Positions 60,859 to 64,000 of a stretch of DNA of 64,000 bases are shown here, in pieces. The number at the start of each line of letters is the position of its first letter. Positions within the stretch are counted from its first letter, which is position 1. The stretch is from positions 186,001-250,000 of the forward strand of contig NZ_JARUKV010000002.1 of assembly GCF_029688865.1 (NCBI RefSeq), written 5' to 3'. The notes under the pieces were generated by a model, which did no database searches, had not been told where the DNA came from, and saw nothing but the letters and a program-made list of their open reading frames with translations. Made by a program: the position numbers and the translations under genes. The DNA is from Natronococcus sp. A-GB7. Lineage in GTDB: Archaea; Halobacteriota; Halobacteria; Halobacteriales; Natrialbaceae.

Positions 60859-61461
60859 ATGAGTTCGGACGCACGGACCAGTGGCGACGGGTCGAAGGGG
60901 GGACTGGCAGCCGTCTCGGGGGAGTGGTACGATATACTCCGACATCCGAGACGGATTCACTTGCTGGCAGCCCTCGAGAACGGGACCCACACGCTCGAGG
61001 AGCTCGTCGACGCCATCGCGACTCGGGAGTCGGGCGACCGGGAGGAGATCCGAATCGGGCTCGTCCACAACCACCTGCCGCGGCTGGCCGACCACAGGAT
61101 CCTCGAGTGGGACGGCGAGACCGCCTGCCTGACCGTCGAGCGATCGTTCCCGATCGACGACCTCTCGGGCCTGCTCGAGGGCGGCGACCGGGCCGACGGA
61201 CGGACACTCGAGACGCTCGTCCATCCGGTCCGGACCCAGCTGTACGCGATGCTCGCGGAGCTGGATCGGGCGGTCTCGGTCGAGACGCTCGCCGCCGAAC
61301 TGGTCGAGCGAGACCTCGACTCGCTCTCGGAGCGCTCCGAGGCCCAGGTCGCACTCTACCACGTCCACCTCCCGGCGATGGCAGACGTCGGCGCCGTCGA
61401 GTTCGATCCCCGATCCGGAATGGTGCGAGGGCCGAACCGATCGGCGCCGTCGACGAACTGA
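60859..61461 (+). CDS. tandem winged-helix protein, DUF7344-like
   Basis: The 200-residue protein has two winged-helix units: DILRHPRRIHLLAALENGTH with HNHLPRLADHRILEWDGE, and LETLVHPVRTQLYAMLAEL with YHVHLPAMADVGAVEFDP. Each matches the DUF7344 HLPxLAD signature seen in the 107-residue protein at 25354. It probably binds DNA as a monomer or dimer. TTTATTC 28 bases upstream indicates a leaderless transcript. herA follows 81 bases downstream. Confidence 0.85.
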   Translation: MSSDARTSGDGSKGGLAAVSGEWYDILRHPRRIHLLAALENGTHTLEELVDAIATRESGDREEIRIGLVHNHLPRLADHRILEWDGETACLTVERSFPIDDLSGLLEGGDRADGRTLETLVHPVRTQLYAMLAELDRAVSVETLAAELVERDLDSLSERSEAQVALYHVHLPAMADVGAVEFDPRSGMVRGPNRSAPSTN

Positions 61462-61542
61462 ACGACTCCCAGCGTCCGACTTTTCGAACCCGTTCGCGAC
61501 CGGAGGGAAACGCGTTTGTAGACGGCCCCTCATGGGCGTGAT

Positions 61543-63348
61543 ATGACGGATCTGGGTGATTTCAGCGAGTTCGATACCGACGCGGACGCCGATTCGACGG
61601 CCGACTCGAGCGCGTCGACGTCGACGTCGGCGACCGACTCAAGCGGATTCGAACCCGCGAACGTCGAACCGCGGGGCGAGGACGTCGGCATCGGAACGAT
61701 CTGTGTCTCCCAGGGACTTCGCATCGCCGAGGACGAGGACGATACCTCGTTGCGGGCCTACGTCACCAGCGGCAACCGCTCGTCAGTCCGAATCGGCAGC
61801 TACCTGGTCGCGCCCTACCCCGACGGCGAGACGCTGTTCTGTCGGATCACCGGTCTCGAGTACGCCCAGCAGTACCACGCCGACGACGCGACGGAGATCC
61901 ACGCCCGCCGCGCGATGCGCCAGGACGACGTCGACGAGGCCGACTACAAGTTCGTCGCCTCGCTCGAGCCCGTCGCGGTGTTGTACGACGACGACGGCGA
62001 ACTCAAACGGCGGATGACCGACCGCGTCCCCAAACCCCAGACGGTCGTCCGGCAGGCCAACGACACGACCGAAATCAAGACGGGACTGAAGATGCCCGAG
62101 GACGGCGTCTTCCTCGGGCACCTCTCGGTCGGCGGCGAGAAGGTACGGACCGCCGCGACGCCGCCGACGATCGACTACCGGCTCAAGGACGACTACAGCG
62201 CGGGCGATCCACTGGTCTTCCGACACACCCTGGTCGCGGGCGGGACGGGCTCGGGGAAGACCCACGCCGCGAAGAACGTCCTCCGGCAGTATCTCGCCGA
62301 CGAGCGCCAGTATCCGATGGAAGACGGCCGCACCGTCGGCCCGGCCGTCGTCCAGTTCGACCCCCAGGACGAGTACGCCCAGATGCACGACGACAACCCC
62401 GATCTGGACGGCGAGTTCGCCCGTCGGCTCGAGCGCGAGGGGGTCGCCCACGGCGGCGTCGCGGACACCACGGCGTTCGTGCCGAAGGTCGGCGACGCCA
62501 GCTACTCCGCGGGCCACCACCGCGCAGAGTGCGTCGAGTTCACGATCCCCTTCTCGATGTGTCGAAGTCGGCCGTGGCTCGTCTCGGGTGGGTCGCTCAA
62601 CGACAACCAGTACGGCGCCCTCACCTACCTCCTCGATCGGTTCTTCACGGAGGCCGGAGCCGACGGCTCCTACGCGGGGTTCAAGTCGTTCCTCGACGAC
62701 CCCGCCCTGCGCGAGGAACTCGACGAGTCCGGCCGAGTCCACGAGGCGACCTACGACGCCGTTCGCCGCCGGGTGTTCGGCTTCGAGGACGTCTTCGATC
62801 AGGACGCCCGCCCGATCACGGAGCTGATCCACCAGTTCGTCCGTCCCGGTGGTCTCACCGTCGTTCCGACCTACCACGTCTCGAACACCCGCGCGACGGA
62901 GGCCGTCGTTCTCGCGCTGTCCTCGCTGCTGATCGACGAGAAGCTCTCGAACGACCCGACCTACGACCGAATCAAGGAGACCCCTCTCGTCCTCGGGATG
63001 GACGAGGCCCACAACTTCCTGACCGACGCCGACAGCGTCCAGGCACGGAAGGTCATCACGAAGTTCACCGAGGCCGCAAAGCAGGGCCGCAAGGAACGAC
63101 TCGGCCTCTTTTTGATCACTCAGGACCCTCAGGACATCGACGACGCCGTCTTCAAGCAGATCAACACCACCGTCGTGCTCAACCTCGGCGACGAGGACGC
63201 GATCAAGAGCGTCAACATCCCCTCCAATCTCGAGTCGAAAGTGCCCTACATGGAGAAGGGCCAGATGGTCGTCTACTCGCCGGACAACTCGGAACCCGTC
63301 GAGCTGATCGGTCTGCCGAAGTGCGTCACTCGACACGGCCGGGACTGA
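61543..63348 (+). CDS. herA: HerA-type bipolar DNA translocase
   Basis: The 601-residue ATPase has an acidic disordered N-terminus (about 1-45), a HAS-barrel domain (about 46-215), and a RecA-like core with Walker A GGTGSGKTHA (233-242), a Walker B LVLGMDEAHNF (about 480) and a sensor region LGLFLITQDPQDIDD. HerA hexamers pull DNA through NurA for end resection. nurA is 3.4 kb upstream with RNase HI between them. In many haloarchaea herA, nurA and mre11-rad50 are neighbours; only two of these are here. Confidence 0.92.
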   Translation: MTDLGDFSEFDTDADADSTADSSASTSTSATDSSGFEPANVEPRGEDVGIGTICVSQGLRIAEDEDDTSLRAYVTSGNRSSVRIGSYLVAPYPDGETLFCRITGLEYAQQYHADDATEIHARRAMRQDDVDEADYKFVASLEPVAVLYDDDGELKRRMTDRVPKPQTVVRQANDTTEIKTGLKMPEDGVFLGHLSVGGEKVRTAATPPTIDYRLKDDYSAGDPLVFRHTLVAGGTGSGKTHAAKNVLRQYLADERQYPMEDGRTVGPAVVQFDPQDEYAQMHDDNPDLDGEFARRLEREGVAHGGVADTTAFVPKVGDASYSAGHHRAECVEFTIPFSMCRSRPWLVSGGSLNDNQYGALTYLLDRFFTEAGADGSYAGFKSFLDDPALREELDESGRVHEATYDAVRRRVFGFEDVFDQDARPITELIHQFVRPGGLTVVPTYHVSNTRATEAVVLALSSLLIDEKLSNDPTYDRIKETPLVLGMDEAHNFLTDADSVQARKVITKFTEAAKQGRKERLGLFLITQDPQDIDDAVFKQINTTVVLNLGDEDAIKSVNIPSNLESKVPYMEKGQMVVYSPDNSEPVELIGLPKCVTRHGRD

Positions 63349-63390
63349 TCGCCTCGGTTGCGGACGCGCCGAAACGAGGACGATCTCGCG

Positions 63391-64000
63391 TCAGGCGAGC
63401 ACTCGATCCGCGTCGATCCGCTCGCCGTAGGGCGCGTAGATCGAGACGAGTTCCTCGTACGTTCGCGGGTCGCTGGCGTCGAACCGGTCGGCGACCGCGG
63501 CGAAGCGTTCGAGCGGCGGTTCGTGCGTCTCGCCCCACCAGACTGGGTGTGTCAACACCTGCAGTCGGTCGGCACTCGCGTTGGCGACGATCGACTCGAG
63601 GGGGTCGCCCTCGCGCCACCGGCCGCTCGAGTCAGAGACGTACGCCGACAGCAGCTCCGGGTTGTAGGCGTTTACCATTCCGTCGATCGTCCGGGGACCC
63701 TCGAGCACCCGTTCGGACGGGCGGTGAAAGGAGACGGAGTCGACCGGGTCGATTCCCAGCTCCTCCAGGCACCGTTTTGCGCCGTCGATCCGTCGGCGCT
63801 CGCTCGGCGTCAGTCCGTCATCGCCGACGGGTTCGTCGGGCCCGACGCCGGAGAGATCGCAGTGCAGCGCGATCTCGTGGCCGAACTCGTGGATGAGGTG
63901 GAGCAGGTCCCGCTCCTCCTCGAGGTCGTACAGCGGGGTATCGGGAAGCACCATATACGTCGATCGGACCCCGAGTTCGTACTCGAGTTCGGCCATCTCG
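63391..64000 (-). CDS. polysaccharide deacetylase-like protein (5' part cut by window edge)
   Basis: The frame is open to the window edge; an ATG at 63996 is internal, because the family needs an upstream metal-binding Asp that is not in view. Visible parts are RSTYMVLPDTPLYDLEEERD and GHEIALHCDLSGVG (His in the NodB-like fold), ending ERIDADRVLA. Members remove acetyl groups from sugars or, in a subfamily, act on other amides. At least 203 residues are present. Confidence 0.8.
   Translation of the reverse strand, partial: EMAELEYELGVRSTYMVLPDTPLYDLEEERDLLHLIHEFGHEIALHCDLSGVGPDEPVGDDGLTPSERRRIDGAKRCLEELGIDPVDSVSFHRPSERVLEGPRTIDGMVNAYNPELLSAYVSDSSGRWREGDPLESIVANASADRLQVLTHPVWWGETHEPPLERFAAVADRFDASDPRTYEELVSIYAPYGERIDADRVLA

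Noticed and set aside
61640-61690. GGATTCGAACCCGC pattern resembling a tRNA T-arm
   Set aside because: It falls inside herA codons (SSGFEPANV) and no cloverleaf forms.
1-64000. CRISPR arrays, prophage or complete insertion sequences
   Set aside because: No regularly spaced repeats, phage structural genes, integrase or transposase frames were seen; the ORB repeats are explained by the origin.

Overview
The window is chromosomal DNA from a halophilic archaeon (Halobacteria). The GC content is high, the predicted proteins are strongly acidic, CTCGAG-type codon pairs are very frequent, and many promoters have a TATA-like box about 27 bases before the start codon (leaderless transcripts). Marker genes agree: CetZ tubulin, archaeosine radical SAM enzyme RaSEA, Bat-type HTH regulators, an Orc1/Cdc6 origin, F420 biosynthesis, HerA/NurA and archaeal-type PurS/PurQ. 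The style suggests the Natrialbales, but that is inference. There are no rRNA genes, CRISPR arrays or intact insertion sequences, and I saw no tRNA.

Layout. 1-830: two response regulators. 830-2430: a gene-poor stretch with palindromes and a frameshifted lipoprotein gene. 2.4-9.8 kb: small conserved genes, a GT4 glycosyltransferase, a MoaD/SAMP-like protein, the AzlCD exporter and a LOV-containing Bat-like regulator. 9.9-19.2 kb: rhomboid protease, RaSEA, a 1030-residue sensor kinase, purQ and purS, a rhodanese and an FAD oxidoreductase. 19.3-25.7 kb: membrane proteins, a phosphoesterase, a FeoB-like transporter divergent from a CobW metallochaperone, and several microproteins. 25.8-31.3 kb: Lrp regulator, oxidoreductase, purU, acetamidase. 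31.4-35.9 kb: sensor kinase, zinc microprotein, an orc1/cdc6 gene bracketed by ORB repeats (a replication origin), purC. 36-45.7 kb: cofH, then the cetZ-cofC-cofG cluster, with a dehydrogenase and an HD hydrolase between. 45.8-53.6 kb: thymidylate kinase, a lone E1-alpha, a TrkA/RAM cluster, DHH phosphoesterase, and a TetR unit with a polyprenyl-synthetase-like protein. 53.9-64 kb: metY, gpmI, nurA, an RNase HI, a second zinc microprotein, herA and a truncated deacetylase-like gene.

Three themes link the genes: purine and one-carbon metabolism (purS, purQ, purC, purU), cofactor F420 (cofH, cofG, cofC), and DNA replication and repair (orc, RNase HI, nurA, herA). The most unusual places are the purS-purQ junction, where an apparent insertion duplicates the purQ start and places the working start codon in a 12-bp hairpin; the origin, where ORB repeats lie on both sides of, and inside, the orc gene; and a set of unexplained inverted repeats in intergenic DNA.
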